Positions 6,753 through 15,855 of a DNA stretch of 21,824 nt are shown here, one piece after another. The notes beneath the pieces are model-generated. The model was not told the DNA's origin and searched no databases. It saw nothing but the letters and a program-made list of their open reading frames with translations. The position numbers and the translations under genes were made by a program. The stretch spans positions 1 to 21,824 of the forward strand of contig JAADCW010000122.1 in the NCBI GenBank assembly GCA_013154225.1. Direction: 5' to 3'. Position 1 is the first letter of the stretch, and every line of letters begins with the position of its first letter. This DNA is from Chloroflexota bacterium. Its GTDB lineage: Bacteria > Chloroflexota > Anaerolineae > Anaerolineales > DRMV01.

Positions 6753-9700
6753 TGTTGGAGCCTCCCTGAGATGAATCCTCAGCCTCTTGAGCTTCGGATT
6801 CGAGGGTTTCGGAATAAATCGGCAAAGTAAACGAGAAAGTGGAACCTTCGCCCGGTTTGCCACTGCTGGTTAGCCAGATGCTTCCACCGTGCATTTCCAC
6901 CAGGGTTTTGACAATCGAGAGCCCCAAGCCCGTGCCCGCGGAGGCCATAACCAGGGGATTTTCCCCGCGGTAGAACCGCTCGAACACCCGAGGCTGCTCT
7001 TCTGGCGGAATACCAATGCCGCTGTCTTGGACGTCCACTTGCACCTGGTCGCCTTCCACGTGGGCGCGCACCCACACATGCCCACCTTCGGGCGTGTAGC
7101 GGTAGGCGTTTTCGACCAGGTTCTCAACAATTTGGCGCACCCGTTCAGGATCGCCGTACACCAAGGGCAAATCGGGCGGCAAATCGGCCTCAAAGGTCAT
7201 GGGGCGATTTTCTTCGCGGGCAATCCGTTCTTGCTCTGCAAGCACTTCCTCAATCAGCGCCCGCAAATCCAGGGCTTCAGGCGCCAACGACACCCGCCCG
7301 GCTTCGATGCGGGAAATATCGAGCAAGTCGTTGACCAGCAAATTCAAGCGCTCGGTGTTGTTTTTGACCACTTCCAGGAAGCGGCGCTGTTGCTCGTTCA
7401 GCGCGCCTGCTGCACCCATGAGCAAAATATCCACATAGCCCTTGATGGCCGTCATGGGGGTGCGCAGTTCGTGGGAAACCGTGGCCACGAATTCCGACTT
7501 CAACCGGTCCACCTCGACCTGGTGGGTAATGTCGCGGAATACGGATACCGTGCCCAAGAAATCGCGGCGGTAAAACACCGGCGCCAGGTGCACCGAAACC
7601 ACGCGGCCGTCGTCCAGTTCGATTTGCTCCTCATACACGGTTTGCTCGCGATAACTATCAGGATCGCGCGACCAATTGTGTACCGTGTCCATCCACTGAC
7701 GGCCAGCCGAACCAAACAAACCGATGAAGTGGTCCAGGGGCCGCCCCAAAGCCTGCTCTGCAGGTAGGCCCAAAATGCGCTCTGCCGAGGGGTTGAAGAG
7801 GGTAATTGTGCCCTCGGTATCGGTAACCAGCACGCCGTCTGCGATACCTTCCAAAATTGCGCGGGCGCGGCTGGCTTCCACCTCTTGCTGGCGGAGCAAC
7901 TGCCCTAAACGCTCGGCCTGTTCCCGAATCAGGCGGAACAGCTCCGCGTTGTTGATGGCTACCGCGACCTGCTTGGCCGTGGCATTGGCCAGGTCCAGAT
8001 GATATTCGCCAAAGTGGTAAGGCTCCCGGTGGAAGAGCATCAGTGCGCCCAGCACTTCCTGCCCCACCACCAGCGGCACGCCAATCACGCTCCGATGGGC
8101 TGTGGGCACGCCATGCTCTTTTTCCTTCCAGCGGGGGTCTTGAGAAAGGTCGCCAATGAGCACGGGCTGACGATTTTGAATCACCCAGCCAGCCAAAGAT
8201 TCGCGCGCCGAAATATCCGTAGGGCGACCGCCCAAAGGCGGCTGCTCGGTGTAACCCCGCCCTGCCCGGTAGAACAAGGTATCTTCGCCTGGGCGGGCGA
8301 GCAAAATGCTGCTTTGCTCCGCGGTGATGGATTCGTTGAGCAAATCCAAAGTGCGGTTGAGCACCTGGTCCAAGTCCAGGCTGGCCGAAAGTTCGCCAAT
8401 GATGCGGAGCAAGGTTTGCGCACGGTGGTGCTCACGCTGTAACTCAGCCGTGCGGTCAGCCACCCGGGCTTCCAATTCCTCGGTAAAGCGCCGCGTGGTT
8501 TCGTACAATTTGGCGTTCTGCAATGCCACCGCGGCCTGCTTAGCCACGGTCTGGGCCAATTCCACCTCGTCGGTGGTGAGTTCTTCGCCTTCGGGGGCCA
8601 AAAGGAAGAGCACGCCAAACATGGTTTGGCCAGCCGACATGGTCACCGCGGCCACTTTGGAAGCCCCACGCGCCTGCAAGAACGAAGTGAGCGGCGCGAG
8701 CATGGAGTCGTCCAGGGGGTGGTCACTGCGGAACACGCCCAAACTTTCGGCCAAGTGCTCCAGCACTGGCGCAGAGGGCAAGGTTTGAGGCAGGGTTTCT
8801 TCCGGCGTCTCAGGGGCCTCGGCCACCAGGGTGGCGCGGCCATCTTCCCACAAAACGACGGAAACCCGCACATTCCCCAACGCCTGCTGCAACTGCGTGG
8901 CGGTGTAATCCACAATGTACTGTGGGTCCAACGAAGCCGAAAGCGCGGCGGTGACTTCGTACACCAGCGAAAGGCGGCGGGTGCGGCGATCCAACTCTTC
9001 TGCACGGTGCAGGCTTTCCTCGTACAAGCGGGCATTGACCAAAGCCGCGGCCACCTGCGCCGCGAAGGTTTCCGCGGTTTCCACCCAGTCGCGGGTGAAG
9101 AAGTGCGGCTCGGCCTTTTCCAGCGCAATCACGCCCAACACTTCGTTCTTGGCGATCAGGGGCACGCCCAGCCACGAATGGTTGGGCAAGGCATCCGCAT
9201 TGGGGAAGCGGTCGTCTGTGTGCATATCGCCCACGGCCAAGGGGCGGCGGGAAGAAATCATCTCTTGGAAGAGGCGGCTGTCTTCCACGTCCACACCCAC
9301 GCCCAGCAGTTCTTCGCTGTTAGGGTAGCCGCGGGCATCCCGCACGGTCAGGTGGTCGCCATCCAGCAACCACAAAGCGCCCGCGTCGTAGGGCAAGACC
9401 TTTTCCAACTGCTCCAACAGCGAGGCTTCGATTTCTTCCGAAGAAAGGCTGCGCACCGTAATGTCTGCAGAAACCTGGGCGAGCGCGCGCAACTGCGAAG
9501 CCCGCTGTTCGGCTGTGCGGAGCAAGCGAGCGTTTTCCAGGGTGAGCGCGGTTTGCTGTGCCAGGGATGCCACCAGGGTTTGGTCGTCGGCGGTAAAGGC
9601 TGTGGTGGTGTTGAAGTTGTCCAACACAATGACGCCCAGGGGACGATCGCCCGCGCGCAAAGGCACCATCATGCTGGAAACCGGCATCCGCTCGGTGGTG

Positions 9701-12700
9701 GCCTGGCGGTAGCGCATCAAGTCGTCTGCGCTGAGGGGGTAGGCCTCGGCAAAATCCAGTTCTGCAATGCGCCGCGGCTGGCCTTCCAGCATCACCTGCG
9801 CGGGCAGGCTATCTTCCGGCAGGGTGATGGCCAACAGGGCCGAGGGGTCGGCATAGCCGCCGGCGGCCTGGGGGCGCAGTACCCGCTGTTGTTCGTCCCA
9901 CATGGCCACAAAGCCAGCGTGGGCATGTTGAAGCACGCCCAGGGTGCTGTCCATCAAGGTCTTGAGGATGCGCTCTGCATCCAGCACACCCAATTGGCGG
10001 CTGAACGTGAGCAAGAGGTCCACTTCCCGCAAGCGCCGCGACGTGCGGGAAAGCAGGTCCAGGTTTTGGAGCACAATGCCGACCTGGCGCCCCATGAGGT
10101 CAAAGATGGCCGCGTCTTGGGTGGAGAAGAAGGTCAGCGGCGCTTTAGAAGCCACCAACACCACGGCACGCACCCGCTGTTCCACAATGATGGGGAACGC
10201 GGCAAAGCCCTGGACGCCCAGGCGCTGTAACAACGGCGAGCGTTCCCACTGGCCTTCGCGGGAAATATCGGGCACAACCACCACCTCTTCCCGCCGAAGG
10301 GCTTCGCTCAGCGGGTTGCGCTGGCCCAAGAGCATATCCAGTTTCAACGTGCTGGGCACATCGCCAAAAGTGCGCAAAAGCCGCAGGCCGCCCTGGTCGC
10401 TGGCGCCACCGGCAAATGCGGTGGGTTCGGCCACCAAAACATAGTTGAAGCCAAACCGCTCGGCCATCTGCCGCCCCAAGGTGTCGAACACCGCGCTGTG
10501 GCTGGGCTGACGGTTGAGCAGGGCTGTGATTTCCAAACTGATTTGCAGGCGTTCAGCGCGCTGGGCCAAAGCATAGCGGTCGAGGGTTTGCTGTAAGTCT
10601 TTGTGAAGCCAGCGCGGCAAGTCCTGCTGGGCCACTCGGGCGGCTTCTTCGGCCTCGATGGCACGGGTTTCCAGATGGTGGCGGTCGGTCTGCCAGGCTT
10701 GCCAAACTTCGTGGGCCTGCAACAGCCAGGCAATGTGCAGGGCAAAGATGCGCAAAACCTCGAGGATGGCTTCGTTGGGACGCTGGGCATCGCGAGGTGC
10801 GTGCAAATAGAGCAGGCCCAAAGGCTCGCCCTCGGCTGTGCGCAAGGGCACCAGAAGCAAATCTTGCGAGCGCCAGGAAGCCGAGGCATCATCCTCGGGC
10901 GTTTGGGTTTCGGGTTGGGGCAGGGTCAGGTTGCCCGGCAAAGGCGGGCGGTCTTCAGCCGGGATGAAGTAAACTCCATCGTGGAAGAAGCGGTCTTCCA
11001 ACAGCAGGCTCAAGGCATCCCACGGCATGGCAGGCACGTCCTGGAAGCCCACACTGGCCACGGGTTCCAGTAAACCTGTGGCCGGGTCGTAGCGGGCCAC
11101 CAGCACCGCATCAAACGCGATGGCTTCGCTCAACACCGAAACCAGGTCTTGCAGGGCAAGGTCGGCCTGCTCCAAGGGGCGGTGATTCTGAAGATACTGC
11201 TGAAGCCGCTGAAGGGCTTGCAGTTGCTGGTTGAGGGCTTTGTTTTCGCGCAGCAAGTGGTCGGTTTGCATGGCCTGCCCCACGGCCACGGCCACGTGCT
11301 GTGCGAGGAGTTGGGCAAAATGCTGAAGGGCAGGGGTAAAGTGCTCCGGCTCGTCATGGTGCAAATGCACCACCCCCACCACCTTGCCGTGATAGAGCAA
11401 CGGTAACGAAAGCGAAGAGCGCACACGCTCATGGGGTGGTGCTAAATCGCTTTCGGCATAATCATCAATGGCCTGGGGCGTGCGCAAATTGACGGCCACT
11501 TCATCCAAAGGATGCAGTGCGGCCTCGCACGGCCCGCCGGTGGCGTGGCGGATTACCGTGGGGTCATCGGCATCAAAGAGCAGGGTAACCCCACAGCGCG
11601 CGTGGGTCAAATCCAGCATTTGGCGATGCGCGTACTGCAACAGCCGCTCCAGCGAGGCAATCAGCCCCAACTCGCGGCTGAGGCGCGCAATCGCGCCCAG
11701 TTCTTCCACCTGCTGGCGCAAGGTCTGGTCGCTTTGGGCCAGCAGGCGCTCACGCTCCAACACCACGGCCATTTGGGCGGCAGTAGCCAGCGCCAACTGT
11801 AGGTCGTTACGGTCAAATTGGCCGGGTTTGGAATGCGCCAAAATGATTTCCCCAGCGCCTCGGCCTCGGGCCTGCAAAGGCACCACAATGGCCGAGCGAA
11901 TGTGGGGCACTGCCTTCAGCAAATCCCGATAAGAGGCCACCACTCGCGGGTCGTTTTGGACATCGTCGGAGAGGAAAGGCCGCCCGCTTCGGGTGGCAGT
12001 GAGGTGAAAATCTGGGGCCTGGGCAGAAATCGAGCCAATGCGGCGGGCCTGGTCGGGCGAGATGCCGTACAAAGAGGGCTCATGGGGGAAAAGCCCACCG
12101 CGCTCTTCGTCCAACAACAGCACTGCGGCCACGTCAGCCTGGACAAGGTGGGCCAGCTCCAGCAGAGAAAACTTGAATACCTCGTCCAAAGTCGCCTGCG
12201 AGGCTGTGAGGCTGGCCACACGCCGCAAGGCTTCGGCACGCTGGGCGCGCTGGCGGGCTTCCTGGAAGAGCACCGCGTTTTCCAACAAGGGTGCGACCTG
12301 CGAGGCCAACAGGGTAATGACCTGCAAATCTTCTTCGTTGAACGGTGTATTGTCGGGCTTATTGGCCACCTGCAGGAAGCCCAGGGTGCGTGCGCCCGCG
12401 CTTAGGGGATAGAGCACCGTGGCCCGAATGCCTGCAGTGCGGCACAAATCAGCCAAACCCAGGGCTTTGAGCCGCTCATCTTCGGGCGCGTTTTCGCTCA
12501 CAATGGGTTCTTCGCTCTGTAACAGAGCCTCGGCCTCTGTGCCCACCCCCACACGGGTGCGGTAGGCTTCTACAAAAGCATCGGGCAAGCCCAAGAAAGG
12601 CTTTTGCGCGGCCAGGATCCGATGGACTTCGTCATACAACAAAAAGCCGATAATGCGGCCATTAATCAGGGGATGAATGCTTTCCAAAATGCGGCCAATC

Positions 12701-13764
12701 AATTGGCCGGGGTCTTTCACGCCGCCCACCGAGCGGGCAATTTCGGCCAGGCCGCGCAACTCTTGCAAGCGGTGCTGGGTTTCGGTAAACCGCTGGGCAT
12801 TCTGCAAAGCCACCGCCACCTGCGAGGCCACCAGGTTCAGGAACTCCTTATCGCCCTGGGTGTAGGCATACGGCGCCAGGGAAGCCACCTCTAATGTGCC
12901 GATGACCTCATCGCCCACAATCAGCGGCGCGCCCAGGTAAGAACGAATGGGGTATCGGCGGCGGTCAATGAGGGGCACGGCTGGCGAATCCACGTCCACA
13001 TCGTCCACCAACAGCGGTTCGCGATGGGTCAGCAAATAGCCGGTAAAGCCTTCGTCGGGGCGGTATTCCTGTTCGCCCGCGGCGACCTGCACAGGGCCAT
13101 CGGGACCTGCCACGTAGCGATAAGGGATCAGCGCGTCGTGCGACGCGTTCCACAACGTCACTTCCATCAAATCCGATGGAAGCAATCGGGCAATCGCCTC
13201 AACCACGGCCTGGACCGCGTCGTCCAGATTGGTCTGGGTGCCGATGCGCTGGCTCAATTCCACAAAAACGCTCAGCGAATGCAGGGAAGGCACCGGCAGC
13301 GTTTCCTGGCCTTCTTCCAGCAACTGCAAAGGCCGCAGGGCAATCAACATCGCCCGCTCACCCTGGTAGGGCACCGCGTACGATGTGGCTTCCACGGCTT
13401 TGGCGGCCAGGGTCAGCCGCGCGTGGCCGGGCGCCGCGCAGAGTTTCAGGAAATCCTCTTCAGGCCGCACCCGATGGGCCAGGTATTCCAAAGATGGGAA
13501 GGCATCTGGGTCAAGGTTAAACCATCGCCGTGCCTGGGCGTTGAGGTACTGCACCCTTCCCCCACTCAACACCAAAATCACGGCTTCTTGAGAAGGATCG
13601 TCTTCAGCCTCCATCTCAGACGAGACCGCCACCGGCATGGTGGAGACAAACGCCTCTTGGGTGCCCACGGTCATGAGGCGCGTCAAACTTCGGGCGGCAA
13701 AAAACATGCTCAGCCCAACAACGGCCAACAAGATGCCTAAGATGAAGGGGTCAGTTCCTAACAT
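6745..13764 (-). CDS. Giant multi-GAF sensor histidine kinase
   Basis: At 2339 residues this is a very large orthodox histidine kinase. One N-terminal membrane span (about 7-24) is followed by a PAS-like region (about 58-147). I count ten GAF-type domains, at about 180-322, 350-498, 525-672, 705-835, 868-1016, 1090-1236, 1262-1413, 1440-1580, 1612-1754 and 1795-1942; each ends with a variant of the pattern P-L-x(4-6)-(V/L)-G-x(n)-QVAVALxNAxLF. Coiled-coil linkers are evident near 836-866, 1030-1075 and 1755-1795. Then come a PAS/PAC domain (about 1965-2085), HisKA with SHELRTP (phosphorylated His2098), and an ATPase domain with N-box ENLVENAYRY, DSGIGIP and GTGLGLSI. No receiver domain is fused. 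All catalytic motifs look intact. The ribosome binding site is weak. It sits 43 bases after the response-regulator gene and overlaps the next receiver by 8 bases. The signals sensed are unknown. Confidence 0.95.
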   Translation of the reverse strand: MLGTDPFILGILLAVVGLSMFFAARSLTRLMTVGTQEAFVSTMPVAVSSEMEAEDDPSQEAVILVLSGGRVQYLNAQARRWFNLDPDAFPSLEYLAHRVRPEEDFLKLCAAPGHARLTLAAKAVEATSYAVPYQGERAMLIALRPLQLLEEGQETLPVPSLHSLSVFVELSQRIGTQTNLDDAVQAVVEAIARLLPSDLMEVTLWNASHDALIPYRYVAGPDGPVQVAAGEQEYRPDEGFTGYLLTHREPLLVDDVDVDSPAVPLIDRRRYPIRSYLGAPLIVGDEVIGTLEVASLAPYAYTQGDKEFLNLVASQVAVALQNAQRFTETQHRLQELRGLAEIARSVGGVKDPGQLIGRILESIHPLINGRIIGFLLYDEVHRILAAQKPFLGLPDAFVEAYRTRVGVGTEAEALLQSEEPIVSENAPEDERLKALGLADLCRTAGIRATVLYPLSAGARTLGFLQVANKPDNTPFNEEDLQVITLLASQVAPLLENAVLFQEARQRAQRAEALRRVASLTASQATLDEVFKFSLLELAHLVQADVAAVLLLDEERGGLFPHEPSLYGISPDQARRIGSISAQAPDFHLTATRSGRPFLSDDVQNDPRVVASYRDLLKAVPHIRSAIVVPLQARGRGAGEIILAHSKPGQFDRNDLQLALATAAQMAVVLERERLLAQSDQTLRQQVEELGAIARLSRELGLIASLERLLQYAHRQMLDLTHARCGVTLLFDADDPTVIRHATGGPCEAALHPLDEVAVNLRTPQAIDDYAESDLAPPHERVRSSLSLPLLYHGKVVGVVHLHHDEPEHFTPALQHFAQLLAQHVAVAVGQAMQTDHLLRENKALNQQLQALQRLQQYLQNHRPLEQADLALQDLVSVLSEAIAFDAVLVARYDPATGLLEPVASVGFQDVPAMPWDALSLLLEDRFFHDGVYFIPAEDRPPLPGNLTLPQPETQTPEDDASASWRSQDLLLVPLRTAEGEPLGLLYLHAPRDAQRPNEAILEVLRIFALHIAWLLQAHEVWQAWQTDRHHLETRAIEAEEAARVAQQDLPRWLHKDLQQTLDRYALAQRAERLQISLEITALLNRQPSHSAVFDTLGRQMAERFGFNYVLVAEPTAFAGGASDQGGLRLLRTFGDVPSTLKLDMLLGQRNPLSEALRREEVVVVPDISREGQWERSPLLQRLGVQGFAAFPIIVEQRVRAVVLVASKAPLTFFSTQDAAIFDLMGRQVGIVLQNLDLLSRTSRRLREVDLLLTFSRQLGVLDAERILKTLMDSTLGVLQHAHAGFVAMWDEQQRVLRPQAAGGYADPSALLAITLPEDSLPAQVMLEGQPRRIAELDFAEAYPLSADDLMRYRQATTERMPVSSMMVPLRAGDRPLGVIVLDNFNTTTAFTADDQTLVASLAQQTALTLENARLLRTAEQRASQLRALAQVSADITVRSLSSEEIEASLLEQLEKVLPYDAGALWLLDGDHLTVRDARGYPNSEELLGVGVDVEDSRLFQEMISSRRPLAVGDMHTDDRFPNADALPNHSWLGVPLIAKNEVLGVIALEKAEPHFFTRDWVETAETFAAQVAAALVNARLYEESLHRAEELDRRTRRLSLVYEVTAALSASLDPQYIVDYTATQLQQALGNVRVSVVLWEDGRATLVAEAPETPEETLPQTLPSAPVLEHLAESLGVFRSDHPLDDSMLAPLTSFLQARGASKVAAVTMSAGQTMFGVLFLLAPEGEELTTDEVELAQTVAKQAAVALQNAKLYETTRRFTEELEARVADRTAELQREHHRAQTLLRIIGELSASLDLDQVLNRTLDLLNESITAEQSSILLARPGEDTLFYRAGRGYTEQPPLGGRPTDISARESLAGWVIQNRQPVLIGDLSQDPRWKEKEHGVPTAHRSVIGVPLVVGQEVLGALMLFHREPYHFGEYHLDLANATAKQVAVAINNAELFRLIREQAERLGQLLRQQEVEASRARAILEGIADGVLVTDTEGTITLFNPSAERILGLPAEQALGRPLDHFIGLFGSAGRQWMDTVHNWSRDPDSYREQTVYEEQIELDDGRVVSVHLAPVFYRRDFLGTVSVFRDITHQVEVDRLKSEFVATVSHELRTPMTAIKGYVDILLMGAAGALNEQQRRFLEVVKNNTERLNLLVNDLLDISRIEAGRVSLAPEALDLRALIEEVLAEQERIAREENRPMTFEADLPPDLPLVYGDPERVRQIVENLVENAYRYTPEGGHVWVRAHVEGDQVQVDVQDSGIGIPPEEQPRVFERFYRGENPLVMASAGTGLGLSIVKTLVEMHGGSIWLTSSGKPGEGSTFSFTLPIYSETLESEAQEAEDSSQGGSNNG

Positions 13765-13807
13765 ACAAAGCCCAGGGTGCCCAAACGCGGCTGGCAGGCT
13801 TTAGGCG

Positions 13808-14710
13808 TCAAGCCTCCAGTCGCGGGGGCACATCTTTCCGCCGCGCTTCAGCAGCCAGTTCGGTAATTTCACGGATGTCGGCAAAATGATATTGGGAAGG
13901 CGAAACCACACCCACCGAGAGGGTCATTAGGGGCACTTTGGTCGGCACGCCGTCCACTTCCACGGTGATGTAGCCCTGTTCCCGATCGAGGAAGTTGTAG
14001 TGGCTCTTGACCTCTTCGGCAAAGCGCTCTTTGATGCGGGCCCGAATGGCCGGGGCAGCCTCTTCGGTGGTGATGACCACGAAGTTTTCGTCGCCGGGGT
14101 GGCCGATGAAATCGTCTGGCGTGCCCAATTCGTCCACGACCTCGTTCAGGAGCATGGCCGTAAAGCGCAAGACGTCGTTGGCGGCCACGAAGCCATACAC
14201 ATCCCGAAAGGCATCGTAATGGTTGATGCGGATGTCCATCAACGCCCAGCCTTGCTCACGAATGATGCGCCGCAACTGGTCTTCGATGAGACGCCCCGCG
14301 GGCAAGCCAGAGCGCGGGTCGGTGAGGCTTTCCCGCTCTGCGCGGCGGATGGCATTTTGCACCCGCAAACGCAGTTCTTCAATATCAAAAGGTTTGGTAA
14401 TGTAATCATCCGCGCCGAGTTCCAGCCCTTGCAGGCGGTCACTGCGCTCGTCTTTTTGCGTCAGGAAGATGACCGGAATGTGGCTGGTGCGGGTGCTGGT
14501 GCGCAAGCGCCGACAGACCTCATAGCCATCAATGTCGGGGAGCATAATATCCAGCACAATCAGGTGGGGCATGCTGTGGCGGGTCTTTTCCAGCGCGTCG
14601 TAGCCGCGCGGAGCAATCTCCACCTCATAGCCCTGGCTGGAAAAATAGATTTGGAGCATGTTGGCGATGTCCAGGTCGTCTTCCACCACTAAGATGCGAG
14701 CCTTTCCCAT
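13808..14710 (-). CDS. Response regulator with degenerate GGDEF domain
   Basis: This 300-residue protein has an N-terminal receiver (about 4-122) with Asp11/Asp12, phosphoacceptor Asp54 in IVLDIMLP, Thr84 in FLTQKD and Lys106 in ITKPF. The C-terminal part (about 128-292) has the layout of a diguanylate cyclase domain: start LTDPRSGLPAGR, then a DIRINHYDAFRDVYG segment, and later LMTLSVGVV. The signature loop reads PGDEN (205-209) instead of GG(D/E)EF, so two of five residues differ, including the first glycine and the phenylalanine. Cyclase activity is therefore doubtful; it may bind a nucleotide or serve as an interaction module. GGGAGG precedes the ATG, and only 3 bases separate it from the upstream dehydrogenase gene. 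Position directly before the kinase gene makes it a second likely phosphorylation target. Confidence 0.92.
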   Translation of the reverse strand: MGKARILVVEDDLDIANMLQIYFSSQGYEVEIAPRGYDALEKTRHSMPHLIVLDIMLPDIDGYEVCRRLRTSTRTSHIPVIFLTQKDERSDRLQGLELGADDYITKPFDIEELRLRVQNAIRRAERESLTDPRSGLPAGRLIEDQLRRIIREQGWALMDIRINHYDAFRDVYGFVAANDVLRFTAMLLNEVVDELGTPDDFIGHPGDENFVVITTEEAAPAIRARIKERFAEEVKSHYNFLDREQGYITVEVDGVPTKVPLMTLSVGVVSPSQYHFADIREITELAAEARRKDVPPRLEA

Positions 14711-14713
14711 AGG

Positions 14714-15817
14714 CTACCTCCCAGACCGCTGTGCCCGCCGTCGTTTTTGGGCGAGGGCGCGCACGCGGGCAATGTGTTCCGCGGAGACCGCTTTTTCAAA
14801 GGAGCGGAAACCGCTGAGACGGAAACCGTGCTTTGCCGCGATTTGGGCAATTTCTTCCACCCGGGCGAGGGAAATCTCCTTGCCCACGGTGTAATCTTCA
14901 AAACGGCCTTCCAAGGCCAAGGCCATGGTTTCGGCCATACAAGCGTAGGCCTTCCCAGGGGGAAAGCCGAAATCGAAATGGAAATCTACCGGGCCGGGCA
15001 CTTCAACCATGCCGCCGTCAATGACCAAGACGTCGTCGCGCACAGCGGCCACTTGGGCAGAAACATCGCGCGGGCGAGCCACGTCGCACACCACGCTTCC
15101 CGGCTGTAAATGTTCGGGCTCCACCACGGTATCCAGCGCGCTGGTCACCGTGAGGATGAGTTGTGCATGGCGCAGGTCGCGAATGTCGGTGCTCACCTTA
15201 AGGGTCGCGCGCCCTCCTTCAGATGCGATTTGTTCACGCACCTGTTCCAAAGCCGAGCGACGGCGTCCAATTAAGTATACCTCACCCACCCGCCGCGCGA
15301 GCAGGGTTGCCGAAACCCGGCCAATTGCGCCGGTGGCGCCCACCACCGCGGCGGTGGCGTTTTCCAGGGGAATATCCATCAGCCGAGCGGCTTCCCACAG
15401 GGCCTCAACGGCAATCGCCACGGTGTAGGAATCTCCCGTGGTCACAGGCACGTCCAGCGCGCGGGCAACGGTCAGCCCCCCATCACCCACCACCGAAGTG
15501 AACGCGCCTAAGCCCAAAATCTTGGCGCCCAGCCGCTCGGCCATGCGTCCGGTCTGGATGATTTTGCGGTAAACCACCCGCTCTGGCAGTTCCAACATCC
15601 GCCGAGGGGTGAGGGGGCAGGCCACAAACCAACCTTTGATCTCTTTGCCTGTGGCCTGAGAGACAATGCCCGTAATCTCTGAAATGTAAACTGGTGGGAA
15701 AAAGGTGGAGAAAAAATCAATCTGCCGTTCGGTCAACACCTTTCCCAGAAGCGGGAATTTGCGCTGGACGTCGCGCTTGGGGTCAATGGGGTGAATGATG
15801 AAAGCAAAGGTGTCCAT
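14714..15817 (-). CDS. Acyl-ACP-reductase-like dehydrogenase
   Basis: This 367-residue protein resembles cyanobacterial long-chain acyl-ACP reductase (AAR, about 340 residues), which reduces acyl-ACP to fatty aldehyde with NADPH. Shared landmarks that I recognise: N-terminal FAFIIHP(I) and SEITG, a LGLGAFTSVVG block, TTGDSYT, the Rossmann loop GATGAIG (160-166), LIGRR, DGGMVEVPG, and the block KAYACMAETMALALEG that aligns with the AAR segment holding the active-site cysteine; here it is Cys293. It is also likely to be labelled shikimate dehydrogenase-like by automatic tools because of the Rossmann domain. I chose ATG 15817 since the family N-terminus begins there; an in-frame TTG at 15832 would add 5 residues, and neither has a clear ribosome site. 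It lies 38 bases after the beta-helix gene and 3 before the response regulator. No aldehyde-deformylating oxygenase is present in the window. Confidence 0.8.
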   Translation of the reverse strand: MDTFAFIIHPIDPKRDVQRKFPLLGKVLTERQIDFFSTFFPPVYISEITGIVSQATGKEIKGWFVACPLTPRRMLELPERVVYRKIIQTGRMAERLGAKILGLGAFTSVVGDGGLTVARALDVPVTTGDSYTVAIAVEALWEAARLMDIPLENATAAVVGATGAIGRVSATLLARRVGEVYLIGRRRSALEQVREQIASEGGRATLKVSTDIRDLRHAQLILTVTSALDTVVEPEHLQPGSVVCDVARPRDVSAQVAAVRDDVLVIDGGMVEVPGPVDFHFDFGFPPGKAYACMAETMALALEGRFEDYTVGKEISLARVEEIAQIAAKHGFRLSGFRSFEKAVSAEHIARVRALAQKRRRAQRSGR

Positions 15818-15855
15818 AGAAACGCGTGGCAAGGTTCAGGATGCAGGAGACAAAA

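Noticed and set aside
8626..10230. Long open frame on the plus strand (534 codons) opposite the kinase gene
   Set aside because: It lies wholly antisense to a gene with recognisable GAF domains, its translation is rich in Gly/His/Gln/Arg without domain motifs, and such open antisense frames are usual in GC-biased codon usage.
13767..13802. Inverted repeat AAAGCC/GGCTTT just before the kinase start
   Set aside because: Only 6 bp with a 24-base loop and weak inner pairing; not enough to claim an attenuator or translation switch.
14714..15832. TTG at 15832 as start of the acyl-ACP-reductase-like gene
   Set aside because: It has no ribosome site, and the family N-terminus starts at the ATG 15817 five codons later; still possible but less likely.
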